Position numbers and translations under genes: made by a program
Shown: positions 41,399 through 50,764 of the stretch, piece by piece
How positions within the stretch are numbered: position 1 is the first letter of the stretch
Layout of the letters: each line of letters opens with the position of its first letter
The notes under the pieces: model-generated
What the model was told of the DNA's origin: nothing
The model's database searches: none
Seen by the model: only the letters and a program-made list of their open reading frames with translations
DNA from: JAOUFP01 sp963801505
GTDB taxonomy: Bacteria; Nitrospirota; Thermodesulfovibrionia; Thermodesulfovibrionales; UBA6898
Assembly: GCA_963801505.1 (NCBI GenBank)
Contig: CAWDEY010000011.1
Coordinates: forward strand, 62,001-126,000
Direction of reading: 5' to 3'
Length of the DNA: 64,000 nt

Positions 41399-41845
41399 TC
41401 AATTACCCTTTGCTCCCTCTTTGCCGGAATATTTGTCGTTTACATGATACCATATTCCGTTGATCTTGCCCCACCGGTCTTTCTTTTCCGTATCTACAAC
41501 CACAGGTTTAACACCGGGAACGTGGATCTGGATCTTTGTCGATAAATCAACAACTCCTGAATTGTCCTCTATCCTTACTGCTTTTCTTCTCACTTCTTTT
41601 ATCTTATACATCTCATTATAACTCTTAATATATTGATTCATGCTCACAGCCTTCCTGAATAACGGGTCCTCATAGTCATAGCTTTTAATATAGTCTTCCT
41701 TTGTCACATAGCCCCAGTACTCGGTCACCCTTTCCTGCAAAACCTCTTCGTCCGATATATTTCTGACAGTTTCTTTTGTAGCACATCCCAATAAAATAAT
41801 CAAGCTCAAAATAGCTATGCAAATTGCGGCATTACCTTTTATCAT
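41399..41845 (-). CDS. Hypothetical lipoprotein
   Basis: ATG at 41845 gives 148 residues with a lipoprotein signal ('AAICIAILSLIILLGCATKE', lipobox L-L-G-C). The frame is open 26 residues further upstream, but that extension is Cys-rich and would bury the signal. The mature part has 'EVLQERVTEYWGYVTKEDYI', 'LFRKAVSMNQYIKSYNEMYK' and ends 'RWGKINGIWYHVNDKYSGKE', which looks like an NTF2-like or SnoaL-type small alpha/beta domain, without a firm match. It lies between gspD and the secreted protein gene on the same strand. Function unknown; the membrane anchor is the only firm inference. Confidence 0.7.
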   Translation of the reverse strand: MIKGNAAICIAILSLIILLGCATKETVRNISDEEVLQERVTEYWGYVTKEDYIKSYDYEDPLFRKAVSMNQYIKSYNEMYKIKEVRRKAVRIEDNSGVVDLSTKIQIHVPGVKPVVVDTEKKDRWGKINGIWYHVNDKYSGKEGAKGN

Positions 41846-42037
41846 CAAAGTCTTCCTTGAAGCGTTAAGGCATTCCAATGCGCCTCCTATTTTGCATGAG
41901 AATATACAAAAAAAGCAATTCATAAGTCAAACATTTTGAAAGAGCTTTATATTGCATATCTGCAATCGTAATATACATGCAAAAATCTTGCCTGCATATC
42001 CTGAAATGTGAAAAGGGCTTTAATATCAGCATATATC

Positions 42038-42059
42038 AGGTTTTTGCACGAAAAAACCT
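42038..42059. terminator. A/T-rich hairpin after gspD
   Basis: AGGTTTTT (42038-42045) and AAAAACCT (42052-42059) pair perfectly across a 6-nt loop. It is about 80 bp past the gspD stop on the minus strand. No T-run follows in that direction, so function is uncertain. Confidence 0.3.
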
Positions 42060-42137
42060 TTGTTTTTGTATCCTTGACTGTGTCTTTGCTTACACACAAC
42101 CTGTAGATTATTTACTACAAAAAACTGCATCTTCGCG

Positions 42138-44277
42138 CTAAGGCCCGCCCTGCCCGGAGTCTTTGGGACTTTCATTCCCGGTCTCCCCTCTTCTGCTCTT
42201 GACCTTTGTCTGTTCCTCTAGGTCTACCTTTGTATTTTCTTTAAACCTGTTGAGATAATTTTCTGAGGTTTTGCTGGACTCCTGCCGGTTCCTCATAACA
42301 TGCGGCGTAAGGAGTACGATCAGTTCTGTCCTGGTCCTATCGTCAATTGTATTTCCAAAGAGATAACCGAGTATCGGGATCTTACTGAGAAAGGGTACCC
42401 CTGATCTGCCCTTTGAAGCTGTTTCATCTATAAGTCCCCCGAGAACGATTGTCTGTCCATCCTGCGCAACAAGATTCGTACTGATCTCCCTCTTGGTTAT
42501 TTGATACTGTTGGGTGCCTAAAATATTTACTATATTGGCTTTGGAAACCTCCTGAGATACTTCAAGCGCTACGAGCCCGCTGTCATTGACCTGAGGTTTG
42601 ACCTTCAGTATAGTGCCTGTGTCTTTGTACTGTATTGTGGATGTAGTTGTGTTTGTCGCGACGGTGCCTCCGATAGGGGTAGTGGTAGTTGAAGTCGAAA
42701 TTGGAATCTGGTCCCCTACCTGGATCGTCGCCTCATGGTTATCAGATACCAGCACGTGGGGTGAAGACAGGATCTTCGCCTTGTTAGCATCTGCGAGGGC
42801 CTGTATAGTCACCTTTGCTTGCTTGGCCAAATCAAAGGCCTGATAAGTTAAAACCGCACCGTCGATTGGGGAATTAAATCCCAGCGAACCGTTCAGGTTA
42901 ATATCTTTATTAAAAGGTTTTACCTGGAGTTTAGCATCATTTTGTATAAGCCACTGCAGACCGAACCTCATATTGTCTGTCAGCGTGACCTCTGCCACTA
43001 TGGCCTCAATCATTACCTGCCTGGGCACGATATCGATTTGCTCCAGTGCGGTAAGCATGACGGCATAGTCGTCCGGTGTCCCAAGGATCACGATTGAATT
43101 GGTCGTCTCATCAGGTATTATCCTTGCGCCCTCGGACACCATTGCCTCTCCTCCTGCTGCTCCCTCATAAACCTTGGGCTGAGTGTCATGGACAATCGGT
43201 GGCGGCATCTGTCCCGGGACCACTGACTTTGACGGCGTCGCAGTTTTACCCGAAGGCCCGGAGGTTGAAGGCTTAGCAGCAAGAAATATCTGCTGGAGGA
43301 GGGAGGCCACGTCTTTTGCCTTGCCATTTTGCACAGCGTAGACAAAGACCCGGGGCTTGATCTTTTTAAGATTGTCATTGTCGAATACCTCGACAAGACT
43401 CAAGAGTCTCTTCACATTCATATCCGTATCAATTATCACGACATGGTTGCTTTTGGGGACATCGATAATGACCGCATTTGCAGAAAGAAATGGGGTAAGC
43501 AGCCTGACCATCTCGGTTGACTGTATATTTAAAACAGGCACTACCTGAAGCAGCGCCTTGCCGGTTATCTTAATAGCCTCTGCTGCTCTGCCAACTCCGA
43601 CAGAGGCAGGTTCCTTTGGCAGATCACCTATCGGGACTATCCGGTACAGGCCCCCTTCCTCCACAATTCCAATTCCATTGAGCCGTAAAATGACCTCCAT
43701 CAGGGGAAGTACATCTTCTTTCGACCACAGGCGACACAGACCTGAAAGTCACCCTGCCTTTTACCCGGGCATCAACAATATAGTTGACCTTCAGCACGTC
43801 ACCGAATATGGTCTGCAGGACCGAGTAAACATCAGCGTCATCAAAATTAAAACTGATATCTCCTTTCCTGGCAGCAGGCTGCTGAGGGAGAGAAGTCACA
43901 AGCTGCGGCTGGACCGGCTCCTGGATGGAAGGTTGCTGCTGGGCTTCCGGCAACACAGTCGTGGGCGGCTGAACTGGCTGGGCCTGCGGCGGCAAGAGTG
44001 GAGGCGATACCCTCCTTGGAAAGGGAAAGAACTTTCTTTCTCTAGGCCCTGGATCTGTCGTCCCTGAACTATTGTCCTGTTGGGCCTGGGCTACAAGGGG
44101 AGCATCTATAATGCGGGCTGACTGAGAGGATGACACTGCAGGTCCACCAATATTCAAGGCCCCGCCATTCTTCATTTCATTTCCAGGCACCTCGCTTGCG
44201 GATGCCGGCACAGTATTAAACGAAAACAGAACAAGGCAGTATGCCCAACAAAGATATATAATTAATTTCTTCTGCAT
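42138..44277 (-). pseudogene. gspD: Type II secretion secretin GspD (one frameshift)
   Basis: Two minus-strand frames together give a complete secretin of about 710 residues. Frame one (44277 to about 43726) has a signal peptide, a Pro/Gln-rich linker and the N0 domain 'ISFNFDDADVYSVLQTIFGD'. Frame two (to 42138) has 'LMEVILRLNGIGIVEEGGLY', N1/N2 ('VIIDVPKSNHVVIIDT'), a Ser/Thr/Gly-rich N3 insert and the secretin core 'RQVMIEAIVAEVTLTDN', 'QDGQTIVLGGLIDETASKG', 'PFLSKIPILGYLFGN', 'TELIVLLTPHVM'. One extra C in CC at 43725-43726 breaks 'SPV-SKEDVLPLMEV'; removing it restores the frame. A good ribosome-binding site precedes 44277. It lies 24 kb from the other gsp genes and should form the outer-membrane pore for that system. 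Confidence 0.9.
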
Positions 44278-44457
44278 GAAAAAATCACCTCTTTAAACTG
44301 CTCCGCCTGCTTATAATCATAGAATGATAGCAGATTAAAGGGTAATTGGCAATAAATCACGGCCTTATGATTTGCAGTACACATACAGTCGTTAACCCGG
44401 ACCGGACATATTATCGTATCGAGCTAACACAGGGTCAAATGGCCTTTTCGAAAATAG

Positions 44458-45063
44458 CTAAAATTTGGTGTTTTCTATTATTGCGCGCGTGCCGCCGTTA
44501 TCAGTCCGTATCTCGCCCGCTGACTCGATCTTGATCCTGGGCCATCCCTTGGCATCTGGCGCAAATAGACCTATACCTATGTAACCTTCTTTGTTCGCCG
44601 CTGATGCCGGGATACTCACCCGGAAGGTCTCTTTGACATACTTGCCCTGCATCTCCATGAATGGTCGTTTTTGACAAAATGGGTGATCATTCTGAAAGAG
44701 CAGGTTATTTTTGACGTCGGCAAAATGGACAAACACCTGGTTGTATTGGCCCAAGTCATCCAGGGGCTGCCAGTAATAGGATGCCTGCAACTCTTTCTCA
44801 GACAATCTGTTGAAAGTCGCACCCACAAGCTTGGCCTTATTGCCATAGTTTATATCGAGAGGTTTTGCAATATCTGCAGGCAATTTGTCGAGAATCTCGC
44901 AAGGGTTTGGTCCTTTAGCCTGAGTCGGTGGTGGTGGCGTCTGAGACGTCTTTTCCTGACTGCATCCCGATAAAACCAATGCAATTAAGCCCATGGCCAG
45001 CATCAGGGAAAGAAAAATAGGACCGGCTTTTTTTCTCATCATTACAATATTTTTTTCCATCAT
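44458..45063 (-). CDS. Hypothetical lipoprotein upstream of gspD
   Basis: A 201-residue protein with AGGAAGG before the ATG. The signal is 'IFLSLMLAMGLIALVLSGCS' with lipobox L-S-G-C, then a Pro/Thr/Gln linker ('TPPPPTQAKGPNPCEI') and a domain with 'LVGATFNRLSEKELQASYYW', 'YNQVFVHFADVKNNLLFQND' and 'KETFRVSIPASAANKEGYIG'. That is a jelly-roll-like pattern seen in carbohydrate-binding or DUF-type lipoproteins; Trp/Tyr pairs ('YYWQPLDD') fit sugar contact, which is only a hint. It is on the same strand as gspD, 180 bp upstream. I cannot assign a family or a pilotin role. Confidence 0.7.
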   Translation of the reverse strand: MMEKNIVMMRKKAGPIFLSLMLAMGLIALVLSGCSQEKTSQTPPPPTQAKGPNPCEILDKLPADIAKPLDINYGNKAKLVGATFNRLSEKELQASYYWQPLDDLGQYNQVFVHFADVKNNLLFQNDHPFCQKRPFMEMQGKYVKETFRVSIPASAANKEGYIGIGLFAPDAKGWPRIKIESAGEIRTDNGGTRAIIENTKF

Positions 45064-45310
45064 ATCAATCCTTCCTGAAAATATAGATTATTGCGCTTAT
45101 CAGCCACAACATTAAGATCCGTAATCTTATCAGATTCACCCCGATCAAGTAAATAATGCAGCTGCTCAGGCGGAAAGACTGAGGGTCGAAGGCTTTTGAA
45201 TAAATGCCGTCTCACGCCGAGATCCCGACTATCAGCGTTGTTCGCCGAAACCGGGAAGGTCTTCAATGGCCTGCTCCTGGCGGCGAGTTATGATTGATAC
45301 ACTTCAGTCT

Positions 45311-46168
45311 TTAGTTGCATTTTGTTGATCTATATCCGTCCCTATATGCCTTAAAGGCAAGAAGCCTCACAATAGGCGCGCACAAAAAATACGTCGGATA
45401 TCCCTCCTTTTTGAAAAACCTCATATGGCCCCTGATATCTTCCAGAAACAGCTTGCCTTTCGCAGTCACAGTCGGACAGGCGGCGGCGATCAAATCTATA
45501 CCATATCTTTCTTTAAACATCCTGAATGCCTTTCCGTCATTGAAGGAGCGCCTCTTGATCGCAGACAGCGAAAATCTGTGCGTATGAAAAACAGCCGCCT
45601 TCGGACAATACCGAAAGCGGCTCTTGTCCTTTAATAGAAGATACCATAAATAGTCTTCCCAACTCGGCAGGTCTTCATCGAATCTGACATCCTCCCACAT
45701 CCTTTTCAAAAAAGCGCAATTGGCATTCGAAAAGGGCCTTCTTCCATCGACCTTTTCAGTCTCGGGAAAGTGTTTATGAAGTGACATCTCTTCGAAAGGG
45801 TTCAGACCCCTCACAGCAACCTGCCTGCCGTAAACAGCGTCGGCTTCACCTTCCAGAATCGGCTTGATGAGTTCGGAAAGCCAGTGCGTATCCACGGGGA
45901 GGCAGTGGGCCGAGATATTTACGATAACAGAGCCTTCCGACTTTTCAATTCCGTAATTTAATGCATATCCGAAAGTAAAAGATTCCTGAGGGATCTCGAA
46001 TAAACGGACGGGATATCTTCTCACGATCTCGATGGTGCCATCCGTTGAGCCGGAGTCGACAACCACCACTTCATATGGGATGTCAACTGTTTGAGTAAAT
46101 ATTTTTTCAAGCGTCCCCCCGATGGCCTGCGCTTCATTCCTGCAACGAATGACTATTGAAATCAGCAT
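45311..46168 (-). CDS. Glycosyltransferase family 2
   Basis: A 285-residue GT-A enzyme: 'ISIVIRCRNEAQAIGGTLEK', 'EVVVVDSGSTDGTIEIVRRY', 'FTFGYALNYGIEKSEGSVIV', 'SAHCLPVD', 'DAVYGRQVAVRGLNPFE', 'FSNANCAFLKRMWEDVRFDE' and 'AVFHTHRFSLSAIKRRSFND'. The same blocks (VDSGSTD, F-S-N-A-N, acidic D-L-P-S-W-E-D, H-T-H) occur in the GT2 at 48.2 kb, so the two are paralogues. It resembles rhamnosyltransferase-type GT2s. It is last in the 45-50 kb cluster and 6 bp downstream of a methyltransferase gene. Complete, without frameshifts. Confidence 0.9.
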   Translation of the reverse strand: MLISIVIRCRNEAQAIGGTLEKIFTQTVDIPYEVVVVDSGSTDGTIEIVRRYPVRLFEIPQESFTFGYALNYGIEKSEGSVIVNISAHCLPVDTHWLSELIKPILEGEADAVYGRQVAVRGLNPFEEMSLHKHFPETEKVDGRRPFSNANCAFLKRMWEDVRFDEDLPSWEDYLWYLLLKDKSRFRYCPKAAVFHTHRFSLSAIKRRSFNDGKAFRMFKERYGIDLIAAACPTVTAKGKLFLEDIRGHMRFFKKEGYPTYFLCAPIVRLLAFKAYRDGYRSTKCN

Positions 46169-46174
46169 CTATCG

Positions 46175-46843
46175 CTATTGGATATCCATTTTTTTAATCA
46201 GGACATAATGCTCACCATGGAGGGTGATTTCGGCGTGGCTGTTCAATGCAGTTGCCACATCTATCCGGATGTCCTTGTTCCAGATTATAAATTTATCGTC
46301 TTCCCTGCAGAGGTTCCATTGGTGGAAACCAACGTGGTTCGCTCTTTCCGCTTCATTCGTATCATGTGACATAATAAGCCAGCAATTATTCTTAAGAACA
46401 TGCAACATCTGCTTAATGCCTTTCATAGGATCATAGCTGTGGTCCAGGGCATTCTGAATAAAAACTAAGTCGAAAGTACGAGCGGAAAATTTTTCCGATA
46501 GCCGTTCAGCCTCGCATAACTCCGTCCTTACCGGTGGGACAATATGGTTGCGCTCCAGGATTTTGTCATATATGTCCGCCAGTGGATCAACCGCGACGAT
46601 AGTCAGTTTACGACCTGGCAGGACTTTCCCCAGCAAGGTCAAAGGACCGGCTCCGACATCAAGTACTGTAAGCTCCGGCCAGTCAGGCAGATATGGTACC
46701 AGACAATCCTGAAATAGAAGGTCTTCCTTCAGTCGGTTACTAAATTCCTCCTTCCACTGCAATCCCTTTGTTTCGAACCAGGCGGTCCAGAAGTCAATCT
46801 CAAACTTTCTTCCCAATTCCCATGTTTCTTTATGAGTATTCAT
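46175..46843 (-). CDS. Class I SAM-dependent methyltransferase
   Basis: A 222-residue enzyme with motif I 'ELTVLDVGAGPLTLLGKVLP', post-I 'LTIVAVDPLADIYDKILE', motif IV 'TFDLVFIQNALDHSYDPMKG' and 'NCWLIMSHDTNEAERANHVG'. It is clearly related to the methyltransferase at 50.0 kb: both share D/E-L/V-G-x-G-P-L, 'NALDH', and the 'GFHQWNL'/'GIHGWDL' block. The N-terminus 'GRKFEIDFWTAWFETKGLQW' is a conserved opening in this pair's family. Adjacent GTs indicate a sugar substrate. Intact. Confidence 0.87.
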   Translation of the reverse strand: MNTHKETWELGRKFEIDFWTAWFETKGLQWKEEFSNRLKEDLLFQDCLVPYLPDWPELTVLDVGAGPLTLLGKVLPGRKLTIVAVDPLADIYDKILERNHIVPPVRTELCEAERLSEKFSARTFDLVFIQNALDHSYDPMKGIKQMLHVLKNNCWLIMSHDTNEAERANHVGFHQWNLCREDDKFIIWNKDIRIDVATALNSHAEITLHGEHYVLIKKMDIQ

Positions 46844-46907
46844 TTATTCGCTGACCGGTCCTTTCCATTAGCAGAAACGTTACATTGAAAAAGCGGAGAG
46901 GAGAAGA

Positions 46908-48347
46908 TCATACTGAAATTTTCCGGATTGTATTATCGTAAAGATTTATTATTTTTTCTACGTGATCATCCATGCTTTCGATCCTGGTATTTCTCGCACC
47001 TTCGATAATTTTTTCGAGTATGTCAGGTTTTTCAAATAAAAGATTGATCTTGGCTGCAAGATCACCTTCTTTATAAGGATCGAAAATAAACCCGTTGGTC
47101 CCATCTTCAATCCCCTCCGGCGCGCCGCCAAGGGAAGAGCTGATGACCGGGACCCCATGCAAGAGGGCTTCTCTAATGACCAGCGGTTGGTTTTCCTCCC
47201 ACACGGAAGGGAAAACAACAACGTGGACATCCGCGAGAATTTCTCTTAAAGCGTCGTTTCCTTTATAAGGCCCCTGGAAACAAATATCAACTTCGGGAAT
47301 TTCCTTTGCCAATGCTTCAAGTCTGTTTTGATATACTCCATCCCATGAATTCCCGTAGAAAAGCATCCTGATATTCTGCCTCTTCTCCACAAACTTCAAC
47401 TCCTTGAGGATTACGTCAGCCCCTTTTACCGTAGTAATATTACCAAGGTATGCAAGGACCAGTTTTCCATCAAACCGGGGATTAAGAATTTTTTTCTGGG
47501 GGTCGAACCCGTGGGGAATATAGGTGATTTCCCGAAAACCCTCGGCTTCGTATCTCTTTTTGAGGTGCAACGAAGGGCTGATGACAAACGCGGGAAACGT
47601 GAGTTGTCTTTTCATAAACCTCAAGCGGAATGAATGCTCCAAAATCCCCCATAGTTCGGGAGTGGGACGATACATATCAGGTTCCCGGGGCTCAGGATTG
47701 TTCACTGCCGGGCCTTTGTACAGGAATCTCTTGAGTTTCTGCATTATTTCGGGAGACAGCCTTGATTTGATATTGATACGTCTGAGCAGACGCGTCTGAA
47801 GCATCCTGTTCAGCAGTGGATATTTGGGAGTTCCCGCCTGACTCGGATGCGCCGGATCATAGCAGGTTGCACAGTAAATCCCCTCTGACGGCCCCGGACA
47901 TATGCCTTCTGAAGGCCTCAGGAGCTGGCTTCTGTTACATATGTACCAGTAGTCATGGAGAGTGAAGACGGATGGGACATTCAGTTGCTGTGCAATTTCA
48001 GGCAAGCGGGAAGACAGATATGCAGTATGCTGAAAATGGATTATGTCCGGTCTTTCAGCCCTCACTATTTTTCCGAAAATATGGTCTATAGTATGGTCCA
48101 TGAAATATTCGATAAATTTGGAGCAGAATTCCGGCGGGTTGTTGATTTTGATGACCTTCAAGCCTTCATACGTGATCTCACTGACTTTATATCTTTGCTG
48201 GGTAAGGTCTCTCATGCCGGACAATATTTTTACATCCCATCCTTTTTCGACAAGTTTTTCTGGCAAGATTAAGGGTGTAGTACTCGGTGCCACCGACACT
48301 CTCCGGGAAAAAACAGAGGGTAACGAGCAAGACTTTCTTCCTGCCAT
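46908..48347 (-). pseudogene. Glycosyltransferase family 4 (frameshifted near its N-terminus)
   Basis: The main frame from about 48255 to 46908 reads as a GT4: 'KLVEKGWDVKILSGMRDLTQ', 'FTLHDYWYICNR', 'LVLAYLGNITTVKGADVILK', 'VWEENQPLVIREALLHGVPV' (E-x7-E) and 'DLAAKINLLFEKPD'. A Cys-rich insertion ('GIYCATCYDPAH') is typical of one GT4 subgroup. Its true N-terminus 'KKVLLVTLCFFPESVGGTEY' lies in another frame, read there as the 3' end of the upstream GT2 frame. One extra A in the run at 48255-48259 explains the shift to this frame. ATG 48347 is the likely start, which would need a second one-base correction nearby. Confidence 0.82.
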
Positions 48348-49242
48348 TTGTTTCCGCAGGAGCAAAAGAATATCTTCCAATCGATGAAAAAATGTCGTTG
48401 GATATCGCGGAGCCTTCCTTATATCCTTTGAGGAACCCCAGACACTGGGAAAACCTGTATAGGGGGATGTGCAAAAGCCAGTAAAAAGGATACTTGCCTT
48501 TTATTGCAAAGAGTGTGTCTTTCTGGACATGACCGACAAGGAATTTCATGAAGACGATCAACCCGAACCGATGCTTTGTCGCAGCGATGCTGTTGAGACT
48601 TTTGCTCTCTATATAGGCCCTTTTACGAATATATTTCAGCGAAGGCGTGTGCGAGTGAAATACCCTTGCAGAAGGGACATATTGAATCAGGTATCCTGAT
48701 GCCATGACCTGCCTTGCCCATAAGAGATCTTCGACCGCCGAGATATCTTCATCGAATTTAACACTTTCCCATACGGTCCGCCGTATTGCCGCATTTGCAT
48801 TGGAGAACTTATTTCCGTCAGGACCGAACTCCGGAAAATGATTGTAGATGTCCCTTGCCTGGGAAGGACAAGCCTCGGACCAGGGGATATCTCTTCCGAA
48901 AGCCGCTGCCACATCCTTGTCGTCAAAAGGTTCAACCATAAGCCTGAAATAGTCCTTGTTTTCCGGCACAGAGTGTCCGCTGAGGTTTATTATGATCTCC
49001 CCTGATGCTTTTTCGATGCCGATATTCAGCGCCCGTCCAAAAGAGAACTCCTCTGGTTTGATGCAGATAATGCGGCAACCAAGGCCCTTTGCAATCGAGA
49101 CTGTTTCATCAGTGGAGCCGGAATCCACCAGGATGATTTCGACAGCCCCATCGTACTGCTGTTCTTTCAGTCGAGACAAAACCCTGCCCAGATATTTTGA
49201 CTCGTTCTTTGTCCTTATGATGACGGAAAGCGAGTAGTTCAT
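48187..49242 (-). CDS. Glycosyltransferase family 2 (reads through into the GT4 N-terminus)
   Basis: ATG at 49242 starts 'YSLSVIIRTKNESKYLGRVL'. Then come 'VEIILVDSGSTDETVSIAKG', 'FSFGRALNIGIEKASGEIII', 'AAFGRDIPWSEACPSQARD', 'FSNANAAIRRTVWESVKFDE', 'EDLLWARQVMASGYLIQYVP' and 'RVFHSHTPSLKYIRKRAYIE', all GT2. It is a paralogue of the 45.3-kb GT2. After 'FLKGYKEG' (normal family end) the frame runs on through 'GRKKVLLVTLCFFPESVGG', which belongs to the following GT4. Either a one-base deletion has removed the stop or the two enzymes are fused. I place the functional end near 48350. Confidence 0.85.
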   Translation of the reverse strand: MNYSLSVIIRTKNESKYLGRVLSRLKEQQYDGAVEIILVDSGSTDETVSIAKGLGCRIICIKPEEFSFGRALNIGIEKASGEIIINLSGHSVPENKDYFRLMVEPFDDKDVAAAFGRDIPWSEACPSQARDIYNHFPEFGPDGNKFSNANAAIRRTVWESVKFDEDISAVEDLLWARQVMASGYLIQYVPSARVFHSHTPSLKYIRKRAYIESKSLNSIAATKHRFGLIVFMKFLVGHVQKDTLFAIKGKYPFYWLLHIPLYRFSQCLGFLKGYKEGSAISNDIFSSIGRYSFAPAETNGRKKVLLVTLCFFPESVGGTEYYTLNLARKTCRKRMGCKNIVRHERPYPAKI

Positions 49243-49249
49243 ATTTGTA

Positions 49250-49930
49250 TCATATTCTCTTGGCCAATAAATAAACGGCCCTTCCTTGCCATATGACATC
49301 TTCCTCCAGGACCTCGAATCCGCAGACCTTCAGCAAACCGGCCACATAATCGACTGTAAACAAATGCCACCAGGGTCCATAGTCGCCCAAAGACCACTCG
49401 CCGGAGAGAGGAAGATTTATCCCACACGCCTTACCTCCCACTTCTTCAAGAAATTCAGTTACGACTGCCAACTGCTGTTTGCTAAGTGCCGGGACAAATA
49501 TGGAAGAACTTCCTTCCGTCTTAATGGTCCCTCTGCTGTTAGATATAGTATGCGGAATTATGGTGCTTCCGAGGATCAAAATTTCCTTTGATATCTTTGC
49601 TAGTTGTGAAACAGTAAAAAGAGGATTAGGGCAATGATAAATGACCCCGGAACAATGGACTATATCATACATTCCGGCCTTTTCAGAAAAAGCAGGATCA
49701 TCAACGCTCGCGGAAATGCTGTTGCCGCACACTACGCCTTCATCAGCACACTTCTTATAAAAATTCTCCCACAATTCATGCCCGAGAGGCGCAATATCAA
49801 TCATTGTTGTTTCGTGTGCCCCGGCTTTCCCTGCAACCGAAACCTTTTCGTTGACCGTGCCCCACAAACCACCGACTTCCGCAAACGTTTTACCCGGGAC
49901 ATGTTGCTTGATCCATTCGTTACAAGACAT
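49250..49930 (-). CDS. Class I methyltransferase-like protein
   Basis: A 226-residue protein. 'KTFAEVGGLWGTVNEKVSVA' replaces the classic G-x-G-x-G loop with E-V-G-G-L-W-G-T, as in a divergent methyltransferase group found in GT clusters. 'HETTMIDIAPLGHELWENFY' is the acidic post-I strand, 'YDIVHCSGVIYHCPNPLFTV' motif IV and 'ILILGSTIIPHTI' motif V. The C-terminal part ('DYGPWWHLFTVDYVAGLLKV') fits a substrate lid. It starts after a good AGGAGG. 7 bp separate it from the next GT2 gene, indicating one transcript. Confidence 0.82.
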   Translation of the reverse strand: MSCNEWIKQHVPGKTFAEVGGLWGTVNEKVSVAGKAGAHETTMIDIAPLGHELWENFYKKCADEGVVCGNSISASVDDPAFSEKAGMYDIVHCSGVIYHCPNPLFTVSQLAKISKEILILGSTIIPHTISNSRGTIKTEGSSSIFVPALSKQQLAVVTEFLEEVGGKACGINLPLSGEWSLGDYGPWWHLFTVDYVAGLLKVCGFEVLEEDVIWQGRAVYLLAKRI

Positions 49931-50014
49931 CTAATTGAACCTCCTTAATAGATATGATATCTGATTCCCTTTGACATCTACCCCCAACCAATGGCCGGGG
50001 GGTCTTCAATCCAG

Positions 50015-50764
50015 TTAATTCTTTTTGAAGACACACTCTACCCACCTGTCTAATTCGATAGAACTATAATGAACAATAGAGAGTTCCATATCAGCATTTT
50101 GCTGCAGTCTGAATTCCTGCCCAATGGAATTCGAAGCAATAAGCCCATGCTCGTTAAAATCAAGATCCCACCCATGAATACCTTTCCAGTTTCCACCTGA
50201 ACCTTCTCGCACATTATGTTGCAGAACTATATAGCCACCCTTTTTTACCAAAGAAACAAGGTTGTTAAATGAACGCACTATATCAAAGGTGTGATCCAAT
50301 GCGTTTCGCACGTAAGCGCAATGAAAGGACGCCCGTTCAAATATTTCAGACAGAGATTCTCCGGTTCCGGAAACCGGCTTTACAGGAAAGTCCAAGAGAT
50401 TATATTTCTTGTATAAATCAGCGTATGAATCAGCCAAAATATCAACAGCGTGAACTTCGATGTCCCCTTTATCAACGCCATGCGCCAAGGTCGATAGGGG
50501 CCCAGAGCCAAGTTCTATGACCTTAAAAGGTCTGCTTCCAGGGAACCGCCCATCCAGAATGGTCGTGAGCCGATCAAATATCCCTGAAGGATATTCTTCC
50601 CTTCTCCTGACAGGATCTATCCTTTTCATTATAAAATCCTTATACTCCCCTTCCAGAGATAATTCTCTGTCCCAAAAACTTATTTCTTCACAGAGCGCAT
50701 CATTGTAATTTTTTGCATCGTTCATGTCGTGTATTCCTTTCTCCTCAGTTATCAAATCACTCAA
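50015..50764 (-). CDS. Class I SAM-dependent methyltransferase (paralogue of the 46.2-kb enzyme)
   Basis: A 249-residue enzyme: 'FKVIELGSGPLSTLAHGVDK' (motif I), 'IEVHAVDILADSYADLYKKY', 'FHCAYVRNALDHTFDIVRSF' (motif IV) and 'KKGGYIVLQHNVREGSGGNW'. The blocks match the 46.2-kb methyltransferase one for one, so one arose from the other or both from duplication of a GT-MT module. ATG 50764 overlaps the stop of the upstream GT4 gene by 4 bp, which supports this start over the internal ATG at 50725. A short G/C-rich hairpin (ACCCCC...GGGGGT) follows its stop near 49980-50005. Confidence 0.87.
   Translation of the reverse strand: MSDLITEEKGIHDMNDAKNYNDALCEEISFWDRELSLEGEYKDFIMKRIDPVRRREEYPSGIFDRLTTILDGRFPGSRPFKVIELGSGPLSTLAHGVDKGDIEVHAVDILADSYADLYKKYNLLDFPVKPVSGTGESLSEIFERASFHCAYVRNALDHTFDIVRSFNNLVSLVKKGGYIVLQHNVREGSGGNWKGIHGWDLDFNEHGLIASNSIGQEFRLQQNADMELSIVHYSSIELDRWVECVFKKN

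Noticed and set aside
45060..45266. 68-codon minus-strand ORF before the 45.06-kb lipoprotein gene
   Set aside because: No conserved motif, no ribosome-binding site, and composition resembles non-coding sequence; only the overlap with the next ATG speaks for it.
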